Below are positions 48,553-58,484 of a DNA stretch of 64,000 nucleotides, piece after piece. Within the stretch, counting starts at the first letter, position 1. Each line of letters opens with the position of its first letter. The stretch is from contig JAFYXM010000007.1 in the NCBI GenBank assembly GCA_017546175.1, forward strand, positions 274,456-338,455, in the 5' to 3' direction. The notes under the pieces were generated by a model, which saw only the letters and a list, made by a program, of their open reading frames with translations, was not told the origin of the DNA and ran no database searches. The translations under genes and the position numbers were made by a program. This DNA comes from Elusimicrobiaceae bacterium (GTDB lineage Bacteria; Elusimicrobiota; Elusimicrobia; Elusimicrobiales; Elusimicrobiaceae).

Positions 48553-49614
48553 ATGAGCGAAGAGATTATTGTATCCGGTATGCGCCCCACGGGCAAATTG
48601 CATTTAGGCAACTATCATGGAGCGCTGAAAAATTGGCTTTCTTTGCAAGATAAATATAAATGCTTTTTCTTTATTGCTGATTTGCATGCTTTGACTACTT
48701 CTTATAAGCAGACCGAAGACTTGGCCGCCAATAGCGAACGTATGCTCATTGACTGGCTTTCTGCCGGTTTGGACCCTAAAAAATGCAATATTTTTGTGCA
48801 GTCTGACGTACCTGAAATCAGCGAGCTTAATACTCTTTTGGGTATGATTACGCCGCTGGGATGGCTGCTAAGAAACCCTACCTACAAAGACCAAGTAAAT
48901 GAACTTTTGGCCCGCAAATATGCCGGTCAGCTCAAAGGGGATGAAAATACACCTTTGGCCGAACGGGTAAAAGGTTTGGCTGATGAAGATATTTCTGTTT
49001 ATGGTTTTTTGGGCTATCCTGTGTTGATGGCTACGGATATTTTAATTCACAAAGCAGCCTACGTGCCGGTAGGGGAAGACCAAACCGCCCACGTGGAAAT
49101 CGCGCGCGATTTGGTGCGCCGTTTTAACGAAATTTACGGCGTGGAAAACGTATTTGTAGAGCCGAAACCCTTATTTACCAAAGAAACCAAAGTGCCGGGA
49201 TTGGACGGACATAAAATGTCCAAATCTTATCACAATACCTTGGACTTGGGGGAAGAATTGGAGCCGGCTCGCAAAAAAATCATGTCCATGTACACCGATC
49301 CGAATAAGAAAAAAGCCAATGACCCTGCTGACCCGCAGCATTGTGTAGTATATGCTTTCCATAAAATTTATAACCCGGACTATGCCAAACGGTGTGAAGA
49401 ATGTAAAGCCGGTGCTTTAGGTTGTGTGGCTTGTAAAAAAGAGCTTTACGCATTGATGGAGCCGGAGTTGAAAGATTTCTTAGACAGAAGAAAAGTATTT
49501 GAAAATGATAAAGCCCAGCTGCAAGCTATTTTGAAACAAGGGGCCGAAGCTGCCAGAGAATCTGCCGCCAAAACCTTGCAAGAAGTCAAACGGGCCATGA
49601 AAGTAATCAAATGA
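48553..49614 (+). CDS. trpS: Tryptophanyl-tRNA synthetase
   Basis: 353 aa class I synthetase. HIGH-like motif in GMRPTGKLHLGNYHGAL and KMSKS in LDGHKMSKSYHN. A Cys-rich insertion near the C-terminus (CEECKAGALGCVACKKE) could bind a metal and is found in a subset of bacterial enzymes. Its stop overlaps the scpA start (ATGA). Heads a long co-directional run. Confidence 0.96.
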   Translation: MSEEIIVSGMRPTGKLHLGNYHGALKNWLSLQDKYKCFFFIADLHALTTSYKQTEDLAANSERMLIDWLSAGLDPKKCNIFVQSDVPEISELNTLLGMITPLGWLLRNPTYKDQVNELLARKYAGQLKGDENTPLAERVKGLADEDISVYGFLGYPVLMATDILIHKAAYVPVGEDQTAHVEIARDLVRRFNEIYGVENVFVEPKPLFTKETKVPGLDGHKMSKSYHNTLDLGEELEPARKKIMSMYTDPNKKKANDPADPQHCVVYAFHKIYNPDYAKRCEECKAGALGCVACKKELYALMEPELKDFLDRRKVFENDKAQLQAILKQGAEAARESAAKTLQEVKRAMKVIK

Positions 49615-50372
49615 TTAATCAAAAACCCATTAACGTTCACTTAAACGTATTTGAAGGTCCGATGGACCTGCTTTTGCACCTCATCAAAAAAGATAATTTA
49701 GATGTGGCAGAAGTGAACGTGTCCGAAATTACCAAGCAGTATCTGGAATATTTAAACGTCATGAAAGAGCTGAATTTGGAAATTGCGGGGGAATTTTTGG
49801 TTATGGCCAGCACACTCATGCAGATTAAGGCCAAGAGTTTGTTGCCTTCTCAAGTGCCTACTTCCGAAAATGAAGGACCGGACCCGGCCAAAGAGTTGAT
49901 TGCTAAACTTTTGGAGTATCAAAAATATAAAGAAGCCGGTAAATTTTTGGAAGAAAAGTTAGAAGAAAATAAAGATAATTTTTATAAATCTGCCCCCATT
50001 TTTGACAATGGGGAAAAAGTGCTTAATTTGCAATTGTTTGATTTGCTTTCAGCGGTAAAGAGAGCTTTTGACCGCTTAGACGAAAGAAAGCGCATTGAAC
50101 TTTTAAAAATAGAAGAATTTCCCATTGAAAACAAAATGGAAAAAGTGGTCACGATGCTCAAAAGCCGCCAATGGGTATTGCTGGATGATATTTTTGTAGG
50201 GGAAACTAAAAAACGGGGCATTATTACCTGTTTTATGGCGGTATTGGAATTGATGAAAATTAAAAAATTATTGGCCCGCCAAGATGAGCAGGATGGGCAA
50301 ATCCGTATCTATTTAAACCCCGATAACCAAGACAAAGACTTCCGCGAACTGATGCACGGGGACGCGGCCTAA
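49611..50372 (+). CDS. scpA: Segregation and condensation protein A
   Basis: 253 aa kleisin of the SMC-ScpAB condensin. FEGPMDLLLHLIKKDNLDVAEVNVSEITKQYLEYL is the family start, with the C-terminal winged helix near LLDDIFVGETKKRGIITCFMAVLELMK. Partner scpB follows after ten bases; smc is not in the window. Confidence 0.95.
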   Translation: MINQKPINVHLNVFEGPMDLLLHLIKKDNLDVAEVNVSEITKQYLEYLNVMKELNLEIAGEFLVMASTLMQIKAKSLLPSQVPTSENEGPDPAKELIAKLLEYQKYKEAGKFLEEKLEENKDNFYKSAPIFDNGEKVLNLQLFDLLSAVKRAFDRLDERKRIELLKIEEFPIENKMEKVVTMLKSRQWVLLDDIFVGETKKRGIITCFMAVLELMKIKKLLARQDEQDGQIRIYLNPDNQDKDFRELMHGDAA

Positions 50373-50382
50373 CGGAGAGTAT

Positions 50383-51279
50383 ATGGACGAAATTTTAAAT
50401 TCTCAAGACGTGCAACAAGAACCCGTAAAAGAAACGGGCGAACTGTTGCAAACTGATGATGCCAAACAAATTGTAGAAAATTTGCTTTTTATTACGGACC
50501 GTCCGCTTAAACCTTCGCGCATCGCAGAAGTGGTGGAGACTGTCAATGCCAAACGTGTTTTGGAACTGATTCAAGAGCTGGCAAAAGAGTATGAAGATAC
50601 AGGCCGCTCTATCCGTATTTTAGAAATTGGCGGCGGATATCAAATGTGTACCAAGCCCGAATATGGCCGTTGGGTACGCCGTTTGTATAACGAAAAAATG
50701 ACCACTCGTCTGTCTAATGCCGCTTTGGAAACCTTGGCCATTATCGCGTATAAACAACCGGTAACCCGTGCAGAGATGGAAATGATTCGCGGGGTGGACG
50801 TAGCCGCTCCGTTGGACCGTTTGCTTGAACGCGGGTTGGTGCGCGTACTCGGCAAACGCGATACTATCGGTCGTCCGATGGTGTATGGCACTACGGATGA
50901 ATTTTTACGCTTATTCGGTCTGAATAAAATTTCGGAACTTCCCGACTTGCAGGAGTTTGCTGCTAAGCAATTGCAAGAAAAACAAGAAGATTTGCCGTTT
51001 GACGAAAAATTGCCGCCTTTGGGCGCTCCGGCCATTTTGGCTTTAGAAGATGAAATGTCCGTACCGGCAGATGCGTTCTTTAAACGTCCCAAAGATATGT
51101 TTGAAGAAACTGCCGCCGAAGAGTCCCAAGAAGTGCAGGCCGCTTTAGAAGAGCCGGTCTTAACCGAAAACACAGATTTACCTGCGGACCAACCCGCCGA
51201 GCAGGAAAGCTCATTGGAAGTTTCAGAGCCTTTGCCTGCAGAAAACCCAGAAAATAATCTTGAGGAGGAACATGTATGA
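50383..51279 (+). CDS. scpB: Segregation and condensation protein B
   Basis: 298 aa. Two winged-helix domains: VENLLFITDRPLKPSRIAEVV and TRLSNAALETLAIIAYKQPVTRAEMEMIRGVD...LGKRDTIGRPMVYGTTDEFLRLFGL. A long acidic tail of about 80 residues rich in Glu, Pro and Ser follows the core, longer than in most homologues. GGAGAG site; overlaps glgA (ATGA). Confidence 0.95.
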   Translation: MDEILNSQDVQQEPVKETGELLQTDDAKQIVENLLFITDRPLKPSRIAEVVETVNAKRVLELIQELAKEYEDTGRSIRILEIGGGYQMCTKPEYGRWVRRLYNEKMTTRLSNAALETLAIIAYKQPVTRAEMEMIRGVDVAAPLDRLLERGLVRVLGKRDTIGRPMVYGTTDEFLRLFGLNKISELPDLQEFAAKQLQEKQEDLPFDEKLPPLGAPAILALEDEMSVPADAFFKRPKDMFEETAAEESQEVQAALEEPVLTENTDLPADQPAEQESSLEVSEPLPAENPENNLEEEHV

Positions 51280-52727
51280 ATATTGTAATGGCAGCCAGTG
51301 AGGCTTTTCCGTTTTGTAAAACAGGAGGTTTGGCCGATGTGGTGGGCTCTTTGAGCCAGCAGTTGGCAGGACGAAAAGGAAATAAAGTTCTTTTGTTTTT
51401 GCCGCATTATCGTAATATCCGCCGTGTTTCTTCTTTAAAAGTGGTGCCGGGCGTATTTTTGGTGCCGGTGGGCGGAAGAGTAGAGCAAGTGTCTCTTTCT
51501 TACATCAATTGGGGCAATGTGTTGGTGTTTTTTGTAGGGAATCGTAAGTATTTTGACCGTCCCGATTTGTACCGTACCAAAATGGGTGACTTCTTGGACA
51601 ATGATGAGCGCTTTATTTTGTTTTCCCGTGCGGTATTGGAAGGCTGTAAGTTTGTAGGTTTCCGCCCCGATATTATCCATTGTCATGACTGGCAAACGGC
51701 TTTGATTCCTGCTTACTTAAAAACGGTGTATAAATTAGATGCTTTCTTTACGCGTACCCGCAGTTTGTTGACGATTCACAATATTGCCTATCAAGGGCAT
51801 TATCCTTATTCTAGCTTTGAAAAAGCCGGTTTTCATCCGGTAGATTTTACCGCAGACAAATTTGAATATTATGGCGGTATCAGTTATTTAAAAAGCGGTA
51901 TCGTATTTGCCGATAACGTCAACACCGTCAGCCCCAACTATGCCAAAGAAGTACAGCATGATCCCTCTATGGGTTTTGGTTTAGAAGGTCTTTTAAGACA
52001 CCGCAGTAAAAATTTCTTTGGTATCGTCAACGGTATTGATACGGAAATTTGGGACCCTGAAATAGATACACTTCTGCCCATTGGATATGATGCGGTTACT
52101 TTTTCTAAAAACAAACCCGTTTCCAAGCAGCTTTTGCAACAACAGACCAATCTAAAAGAAGATCCCAATAAACCCGTGATAGGGGTGGTGTCTCGCTTAG
52201 ACTATCAAAAAGGGTTGGATATTGCTTATGGCGTGATGGAGCGCATGCATGACAAGGTGCAGTTTGTAGTACTGGGCATGGGTGACCCCGTAGTAGAGAA
52301 ACAATATCGCGAACTGGCTAAAAAATATCCCAACGATATTGCTTATGTGGATAGACTAGACGAAGAACTGGCACACCATATTTATGCCGGTGCAGATTTG
52401 TTCTTAATGCCGTCTCGCTTTGAGCCTTGCGGTTTGTCTCAGATGATTTCCATGAAATACGGTACTTTGCCGGTGGTAAGCAAAGTGGGCGGTTTGTTGG
52501 ATACCGTGGTCGGCTACAAAGAAAATAGCGATAATGCTGCCGCTACAGGATTTTTTATCCAAAACTTTAGCGAAAACGGCATTTATAATGCGTTGGAACA
52601 AGCCTTGAATGTGTATGAAAATAAAAAGGTTTGGAATAAGTTGGTTAAAAATGCCATGCTCAAAGATAACTCTTGGGATAAATCTGCCCAAGATTACATG
52701 AGCTTGTACAAAAGGACTCTTGCATAA
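51276..52727 (+). CDS. glgA: Glycogen synthase GlgA
   Basis: GT5 ADP-glucose-dependent glucosyltransferase, 483 aa. KTGGLADVVGSL is the donor-binding motif; HCHDWQTALIP, HNIAYQGHYPYSSFEKAG, NGIDTEIWDPEID, SRLDYQKGLDI and the C-terminal MPSRFEPCGLSQMISMKYGTLPVVSKVGGLLDTV are intact. ATGA overlap with scpB. Makes glycogen, complementing malQ at 28324; glgC, glgB and glgP are not in the window. Confidence 0.96.
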   Translation: MNIVMAASEAFPFCKTGGLADVVGSLSQQLAGRKGNKVLLFLPHYRNIRRVSSLKVVPGVFLVPVGGRVEQVSLSYINWGNVLVFFVGNRKYFDRPDLYRTKMGDFLDNDERFILFSRAVLEGCKFVGFRPDIIHCHDWQTALIPAYLKTVYKLDAFFTRTRSLLTIHNIAYQGHYPYSSFEKAGFHPVDFTADKFEYYGGISYLKSGIVFADNVNTVSPNYAKEVQHDPSMGFGLEGLLRHRSKNFFGIVNGIDTEIWDPEIDTLLPIGYDAVTFSKNKPVSKQLLQQQTNLKEDPNKPVIGVVSRLDYQKGLDIAYGVMERMHDKVQFVVLGMGDPVVEKQYRELAKKYPNDIAYVDRLDEELAHHIYAGADLFLMPSRFEPCGLSQMISMKYGTLPVVSKVGGLLDTVVGYKENSDNAAATGFFIQNFSENGIYNALEQALNVYENKKVWNKLVKNAMLKDNSWDKSAQDYMSLYKRTLA

Positions 52728-54091
52728 TGATGAAAAAAAGGTGGATTTGTTTTTTACTGACGTTTTTATTGGCATTGCCTCTCTGCGGGCAACCTGCCAA
52801 AAATGCGGTTTGGATCATTGGAGATGGTATGGGCCCCGGTGTAATGGGTATGTTTATGCAGGGGGTCCAACTGGCAGGTTTGTCTCAATATCCAGATAAA
52901 ACTTCCACCTTAGAAAAATTTATCAAAGCTTCCCAAACGGGTTTATATTTTTCGCATACGCATGATAGCGTGGTAAGCGATTCTGCCTGTGCCGCTACCC
53001 AAATGGCAGGTGGTGTAAAATCTACACCGGGAGCGGTGGGGGTAGATGCTCAAGGAAAAAATATTACTAGCCTCTTGGAAGAAGCCATTAAGGCAGGGAA
53101 ATCGGTAGGCGTTATCACAGATAGCTACGTGGCCGATGCTACACCGGCCGGATTTTTGGCTCATACCACCAATCGTGCCGATAAATATAGTATTGCTCGC
53201 CAAATCGTTTATGGACAGGCGCAAGTAATATTGGGCGGCGGAATAAAATACTTTTCGCAGCATTCCAATGAAAATTTATTGGAAGAGGCCAAAAAGCAAG
53301 GTTGGCAAGTGGTAGAAAATTTGCAAGATATGCAAAAAGTCAACAAAGGCCGTTTGTTGGGGTTGTTTGCTGACGAAGCTATGCCTTTTTACGGAGAAAA
53401 AGAAGAACACGCCAATGTTCCTACGTTAAAGGAAATGACACAAAAAGCCATTGACTTGCTAAGCCAAAACGAGAAAGGATTTGTACTGATTGTAGAGGCC
53501 GGGAAAATAGATTGGGCTTTGCATGACAATGAGTTAGGCCCCACCTTGTGGGAAATGATTAATTTAGATGAAACTTTGGCTTACGTGTGGGACTTTGCGC
53601 AAAAGAAAAAAGATACATTGCTGTATTTAAATGCAGATCATGAAACGGGTGTGCCGGCTTTTCACTATTACAACGTGTATGGAAAACAATTTTCCGATAA
53701 GACGGCCCAAGGCGAAAAACTCTACAGCGGAAATATGGACTATGTAGGTTATCAGTACTACAATAAATTATTCAAACATAAAAAAATGCTGTACTTTATG
53801 TATCCCAAATTCAGAAAGTTGCCGAAGGAAGAACAGACAACGGAAAAACTACAGCAAATGACGCAAGAGATTTTGGGTGAAAAGATGGAATTGGATTTAG
53901 GCACGTGGGTTCCCCCGTATGAAGCGTTGATCAGAAAGGTAAATCAAGCGTATGGTTTGGTGTGGGCTACGCCCAATCATTCCGGCGGTATGTTGTTGGG
54001 GGTGGCTTACGGGCCGCACGCGCAGCAATTTGGCGGAGTGTATCATAATACAGATTTAAAAGATAAATTTAAAAAGGCTTTAGGCCTTTAA
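52727..54091 (+). CDS. Exported alkaline phosphatase
   Basis: 454 aa. Signal peptide (about 1-21, LLTFLLALPLCGQ), then alkaline phosphatase fold: metal Asp33 in WIIGDGMGPG, nucleophile Ser85 in VVSDSACAATQMAGG, LIVEAGKIDWALHDNE, LNADHETG and the C-terminal ATPNHSGG. Start overlaps the glgA stop as TAATG; a second ATG follows. Would hydrolyse phosphomonoesters in the periplasm. The Cys at the end of the signal peptide lacks a normal lipobox. Confidence 0.92.
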   Translation: MMKKRWICFLLTFLLALPLCGQPAKNAVWIIGDGMGPGVMGMFMQGVQLAGLSQYPDKTSTLEKFIKASQTGLYFSHTHDSVVSDSACAATQMAGGVKSTPGAVGVDAQGKNITSLLEEAIKAGKSVGVITDSYVADATPAGFLAHTTNRADKYSIARQIVYGQAQVILGGGIKYFSQHSNENLLEEAKKQGWQVVENLQDMQKVNKGRLLGLFADEAMPFYGEKEEHANVPTLKEMTQKAIDLLSQNEKGFVLIVEAGKIDWALHDNELGPTLWEMINLDETLAYVWDFAQKKKDTLLYLNADHETGVPAFHYYNVYGKQFSDKTAQGEKLYSGNMDYVGYQYYNKLFKHKKMLYFMYPKFRKLPKEEQTTEKLQQMTQEILGEKMELDLGTWVPPYEALIRKVNQAYGLVWATPNHSGGMLLGVAYGPHAQQFGGVYHNTDLKDKFKKALGL

Positions 54092-54100
54092 GGAAAAAGT

Positions 54101-54886
54101 ATGGAAGATTTTTTACAAGAAAAACCTAAAAGAAAAAAGCATTCTGCCGTTGTTTTTCGTGGATATAGACGATTGTTTGTGCTGGTATTTGCGGTGGCTG
54201 TTTTGTGGCAGGCAGTAAGTTTGTTGCAAAAGCAACTTTCGGCCTATCATGGGCAAATGGTACATTCTTTTAAAGTAATTTTGACGGTGGTTCAACCGCA
54301 AAAAAATGATGTTTTGGCTGCCTTGGGAGAAAGCTTAAACGGAAAAGAGGATATTTTAAACGTCAAATTGTTTTCTCCGCAAGATGCCGTAGCAGCTTTA
54401 AAAAAGAAAAATCCTCGTTTGGCAGAATCTATGGTGCTTTTGGGCCATGAACAAATGCCGGCTTATTTTGAGCTGACACTGACCAACCGCGCCATTAATA
54501 ATGTACGTTCTTTTGCGCAAAATTTATCAGCCGAATATCCGCAATTATCGGTTAAATATTCTCAAGCTCAAGCGGATATGGCTTTTTACAGCGGTTTGTG
54601 CTTGCGTATTTTAAATATTTCCTGCTGTTTGGCATTGACCTTGTTTTTCGTTTTTATGTTTATGGTAGAGGCGTATCCTTTGCGTGGCAAAACCCATGTA
54701 GCAGCGGCGGTCGTTTCTGCAGTAGGTGCGGGGTTTTTGTCTTTTGTTGTGTTTTTGGCGCTAATCTATCCTACAGGAGTATTGGTGCCTGCTTTACAGG
54801 CCTTTACGTCTGTGGAAAGACAGCTTAGTTTATACGTATTTTGCGGACTTTTTGGGTGGACTTTGGGTAAATGGCAAAAGTTTTAG
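54101..54886 (+). CDS. ftsX: FtsX-like cell-division permease
   Basis: 261 aa. Topology matches FtsX: cytoplasmic N-terminus, TM1 about 24-44, an extracytoplasmic domain 45-165, then three TMs (about 168-190, 200-225, 237-255). Sequence identity is low; SPQDAVAALKKKNPRLAESMVLLGHEQMPAYFELTL fits the extracellular FtsX domain. FtsX with the ATPase FtsE activates EnvC-type hydrolase regulators, and the next gene is EnvC-like; ftsE is missing here. Overlaps envC by 16 bases. Confidence 0.8.
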   Translation: MEDFLQEKPKRKKHSAVVFRGYRRLFVLVFAVAVLWQAVSLLQKQLSAYHGQMVHSFKVILTVVQPQKNDVLAALGESLNGKEDILNVKLFSPQDAVAALKKKNPRLAESMVLLGHEQMPAYFELTLTNRAINNVRSFAQNLSAEYPQLSVKYSQAQADMAFYSGLCLRILNISCCLALTLFFVFMFMVEAYPLRGKTHVAAAVVSAVGAGFLSFVVFLALIYPTGVLVPALQAFTSVERQLSLYVFCGLFGWTLGKWQKF

Positions 54887-56076
54887 TTTTGATTTTTAGT
54901 TTTTTGTGTTGGGTGCCGGCTTTAAGTGCGCAAGCCGACTCTGAGGCCGCGCGTAAACAGGAGTTGGATAAACTCAAAAAGCAAGCGGCTCAAAAACAAC
55001 AGGAATTAAAAAAATATAGAGATCAAGAGAAAGCCATTTCTAAAGAAATTTCTACACTTAAAAATCGCCAAGCTGAAGCCAAACGCCAAATGAATAAACT
55101 GGCCTCCGATATCAGCTATGTAGAAAAAACGATTTTATCTACCGAAGATAAACGGGAAGCCATAGAGAGAAGTATGCCTTTGTGGAATAATATTTTATCT
55201 CAAGAAATTGCGCAACATTATTTGACGCCCGTCTGCGAAGTTTGCGTGGGAGAGGTAGATTTGGCAAAAGAAGTGCTGACCGAAAGAGCCTTGACGCACA
55301 AAGCGGAATTTGCCGTATCTTTGCAGGAAGAAAACAAGGCCGCCAAACAAAAAATTTATGATTTTGAGAAACGCAACCAAAAATTAATGGCTCAGAGTTC
55401 GCAAATTGAGCAAAGAGAAAAAGTAATTACCACTAATTTCTTGAAAAAACAGCAAGATTTAAAACTGACGAAGAAAAAGGCAGATGCCATTCGTCAGGAA
55501 ATCAATGAGCTTAACAAATCTGCTAAGGCATTAGATGATTTGTTGGCAAAATTTGAACGCCAACGTAAGGCTGAAGCGGCCAAAAAACAAGCCAAAGCCA
55601 AAGAACAGGCAGCCAAAACAGGCAAAAAAGAAGAAGTAGTTTCTTCTATCGCTAAGATAGATTTACCGAAAAATTCCTTGCCGTGGCCGGTGGACGGAAA
55701 AGTTATCAGTAAATTTGGCAAAGAATATAGAAAAGATTTAAATACTTGGATTTTCAGAGATGGTATCAAAATTTCCGCTCAGGCCGGAGAAGCCGTGAAG
55801 ACCGTGGCCCAAGGAGATGTGATTTATGCCGGTCCGTTCCGCTCCTACGGCAATGTGGTTATTGTGGATCACGGTAAAGGATTTTTTAGTATTTATGGAT
55901 TTTTAAGTGATATTAAAGCTGTAGTGGGCGAGAAGTTACCTCAAGGCGGAGTTTTGGGTGCGGCCGGTTTAGACACCCAACAAAAATCAGGCACGGGCCG
56001 ATATGCGGTTTATTTTGAAACTCGCCAAGGTGCTACGGCCGTAGACCCGATAGATTGGTTACAAAAAAAGATTTAA
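54871..56076 (+). CDS. envC: EnvC-like murein hydrolase activator (degenerate M23)
   Basis: 401 aa. Signal peptide (to about ALSAQA), a long coiled coil (about 25-255, many Lys/Gln/Glu) with a central hairpin region, and a LytM/M23 domain (about 270-400). Metal ligands of active LytM enzymes appear replaced: HxGxD is RDGIKIS, the HLS-type segment is IYGFLS, and HLHFE is YAVYFE, as in EnvC, which activates amidases rather than cutting itself. Overlap with ftsX and the fold support an FtsX-EnvC pathway for septal peptidoglycan splitting. Confidence 0.88.
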   Translation: MAKVLVLIFSFLCWVPALSAQADSEAARKQELDKLKKQAAQKQQELKKYRDQEKAISKEISTLKNRQAEAKRQMNKLASDISYVEKTILSTEDKREAIERSMPLWNNILSQEIAQHYLTPVCEVCVGEVDLAKEVLTERALTHKAEFAVSLQEENKAAKQKIYDFEKRNQKLMAQSSQIEQREKVITTNFLKKQQDLKLTKKKADAIRQEINELNKSAKALDDLLAKFERQRKAEAAKKQAKAKEQAAKTGKKEEVVSSIAKIDLPKNSLPWPVDGKVISKFGKEYRKDLNTWIFRDGIKISAQAGEAVKTVAQGDVIYAGPFRSYGNVVIVDHGKGFFSIYGFLSDIKAVVGEKLPQGGVLGAAGLDTQQKSGTGRYAVYFETRQGATAVDPIDWLQKKI

Positions 56077-56107
56077 TAAGTGCGCGTTTTGACGCGGAGG
56101 AAAAAAT

Positions 56108-57451
56108 ATGAAAAATAAAAAATCAATAAAAATAGCCTCTTACTTGGCGGTTATCTTTTTTGTAGGAACTTTGTTTCCTTATGCTTACGCCGCCGTGGAC
56201 AGCAGCTTGAAACAACTGCGTACTTTTGTTACTGTTTTGGAATACGTAAAAGAAAATTACGTAGAGCCGACGGATAGCGATACATTGATTGAGGGTGCTA
56301 TTCGCGGTGTGGTAGATGAACTGGATGATTTTTCCCAATATTTAGAACCCAAAGATTATAAAGCTTTGCAGAATGATACACGCGGAGATTTTGGCGGTTT
56401 AGGTATTCGCCTTGCTAAACAAGACGGCTTTGTCACGGTGATGAGTCCCATGCCCAATACGCCCGCTTTTGAAGCTGGAGTTATGCCGGGGGACCGCATC
56501 TTATTTGTAGATGATAAAGATGTGACAGATATGGAGCTAGACGCGGCGGTGGAACTCATGCGCGGACCGGTAGGAAGCAAAGTAAAAATTACCATGAGCC
56601 GAAAAGATGAAAAAAGCGGAGAATATAAAAACTTGCCTGATTTTCATTTCAAACGTCAGAAAATCGTACCGGAAGTAGTACATTACCGCATGTTAAAGGA
56701 TAAAATAGGTTACATTTATTTGGTAGATTTTTCCGGTCATAGCACTGAAGAAATGGAAAAAGCCTTGAAAAATTTAACCAAGCAAGGCATGAAAGGACTC
56801 GTATTGGATCTTCGTTTTAATCCGGGCGGACTTTTAAACGGGGCGGCCGATATTGCCAAAATGTTTATGGGCGATCATCAAATGATTGTATATACCAAGG
56901 GGCGAAAGCAGGAGTTCTACCAAGAATTTAAAACTTCTGCCAAAGCACCGTATCCGGACTTGCCGTTAGTAGTCTTGATTAACCAAGGTTCGGCTTCTGC
57001 CAGTGAGATTGTATCCGGTGCTTTGCAAGACAATGACAGAGCCGTCATTGTAGGCCAGCGCAGCTTTGGCAAAGCCAGCGTGCAACAGGTGCTTCCTCTG
57101 GATGGCGGAGCCGGATTACGCCTGACAATTGCCAAATATTATACGCCGAAAGGTCGCTTAATTCACCGTGACTACCGAGATAAAACGAAAGAAAATGAAG
57201 GGGGTATTTTCCCCGATGTGGAAGTGAAAGTGGACTCTAAACAAGAAGTAAATATTTTTATGCAGTATAATAATATAGTATATATCCCGGGGCAAAAAAC
57301 ACCGAAAATGGAATTTAAAGAAAAAGACCCCGTGTTGGATAAGGCCGTAGAAATTTTAAAAGAAGGAACGGACAAAATCTTGGCTCAAAAAGCCGAAAAA
57401 GAGAAACAGGCCCAAGAGCAACAAGTTACCCAAGAAGAAACGGCTAAATAA
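56108..57451 (+). CDS. ctpA: C-terminal processing protease CtpA (S41)
   Basis: 447 aa. N-terminal signal/anchor (about 8-28), PDZ domain (LGIRLAKQDGFVTVMSPMPNTPAFEAGVMPGDRI), and catalytic Ser/Lys in NQGSASASEIVSGALQD...GQRSFGKASVQ. A Lys/Gln/Glu-rich tail ends the protein. Periplasmic protease that trims peptidoglycan hydrolases or lipoproteins; lying behind ftsX-envC suggests a shared cell-wall role. GGAGG site upstream. Confidence 0.95.
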   Translation: MKNKKSIKIASYLAVIFFVGTLFPYAYAAVDSSLKQLRTFVTVLEYVKENYVEPTDSDTLIEGAIRGVVDELDDFSQYLEPKDYKALQNDTRGDFGGLGIRLAKQDGFVTVMSPMPNTPAFEAGVMPGDRILFVDDKDVTDMELDAAVELMRGPVGSKVKITMSRKDEKSGEYKNLPDFHFKRQKIVPEVVHYRMLKDKIGYIYLVDFSGHSTEEMEKALKNLTKQGMKGLVLDLRFNPGGLLNGAADIAKMFMGDHQMIVYTKGRKQEFYQEFKTSAKAPYPDLPLVVLINQGSASASEIVSGALQDNDRAVIVGQRSFGKASVQQVLPLDGGAGLRLTIAKYYTPKGRLIHRDYRDKTKENEGGIFPDVEVKVDSKQEVNIFMQYNNIVYIPGQKTPKMEFKEKDPVLDKAVEILKEGTDKILAQKAEKEKQAQEQQVTQEETAK

Positions 57452-57454
57452 AGT

Positions 57455-58480
57455 ATGACGAAAAAAGATTTTACGATTTTAGGCATTGAAAGCACCTGTG
57501 ACGAAACTTCCGCCGCTGTTTTGCGCGGGGGAAAGTATTTGCTGAGTAATGTGGTTTATTCTCAAATTGAGGAGCATAAAAAATATCACGGTGTCGTGCC
57601 GGAGCTGGCCAGCCGTGCGCATGCAGCTAAAATTGCAGCCGTTATTTCCCAAGCTTTAGGGGAAGAAAAAATTGATTGTGTGGCCTTTGCCAACGGTCCC
57701 GGCTTACCGGGTGGACTGATGGTGGGGCGCGTGGCGGCTGAAACGTTGGCTCATTTTAAACAAGTGCCCATTTTGGGGGTGAACCATTTGGAAGGGCATT
57801 TATTTGCCTGTGAATTTGAAGACGGAGAAGTAAAAAATCCACTCGGTTTTCCGCTTATTGCGCTGATTGTATCGGGTGGACATACAGAGCTGTGGTATGT
57901 GAAAGGATACGGACAGTATAAGGTATTGGGCCGTACACGTGATGATGCGGCCGGAGAGGCCTTTGACAAGGTGGCAAAATTGTTAGGTCTTGCTTATCCC
58001 GGAGGTCCGCAAGTTTCCGCGCAAGCTTTAAAAGGCAGACGGGACGCCATTGACTTTCCGCGTCCGCTGCTTCCGGGAACATGGGAGTTTTCTTTTAGCG
58101 GTATTAAAACTTCCGTCAGTTATTATTTGCGCGATCATCAACCTGTGAATGTGCCTGATGTATGTGCCAGTTTTGAGCAGGCTGTTTGTGAGACATTGGT
58201 TAAAAAAACCATGTTAGCCGCAGACAAATACAAAGTCAAACATATCGCCGTAGGCGGCGGTGTGGCGGCCAATACGCTTTTGCGTGAGCTTATGCAAAAA
58301 GAAGCTCAAAAGAGAAATATCCAAACCCATTTTGTGCCGCGTACTATGTCTTCAGACAATGCGGCTATGATTGCGCTGGCTGCTTGGAAAAAGTTAGAAT
58401 ATGCCGGACCAAATGGCTTGGAAAAAAAGTGCAATATTAATATCAACCCGAATATGAAGGTTAAAAACTGGGAGAAATAA
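57455..58480 (+). CDS. tsaD: tRNA threonylcarbamoyladenosine transferase TsaD
   Basis: 341 aa catalytic subunit for t6A37. ILGIESTCDETSAAV start, VPELASRAHAAKI, metal His pair in HLEGHLFACEFED, VSGGHTELW, AGEAFDKVAKLLGL and GGGVAANTLLRE. Starts three bases after ctpA. Its partners tsaB and tsaE are at 35065-36212 on the other strand. Confidence 0.96.
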   Translation: MTKKDFTILGIESTCDETSAAVLRGGKYLLSNVVYSQIEEHKKYHGVVPELASRAHAAKIAAVISQALGEEKIDCVAFANGPGLPGGLMVGRVAAETLAHFKQVPILGVNHLEGHLFACEFEDGEVKNPLGFPLIALIVSGGHTELWYVKGYGQYKVLGRTRDDAAGEAFDKVAKLLGLAYPGGPQVSAQALKGRRDAIDFPRPLLPGTWEFSFSGIKTSVSYYLRDHQPVNVPDVCASFEQAVCETLVKKTMLAADKYKVKHIAVGGGVAANTLLRELMQKEAQKRNIQTHFVPRTMSSDNAAMIALAAWKKLEYAGPNGLEKKCNININPNMKVKNWEK

Positions 58481-58484
58481 TAAA

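Noticed and set aside
52727..52790. Lipobox in the alkaline phosphatase signal peptide
   Set aside because: LPLC-G lacks the small residues normally at -1 to -3; treated as an ordinary signal peptide.
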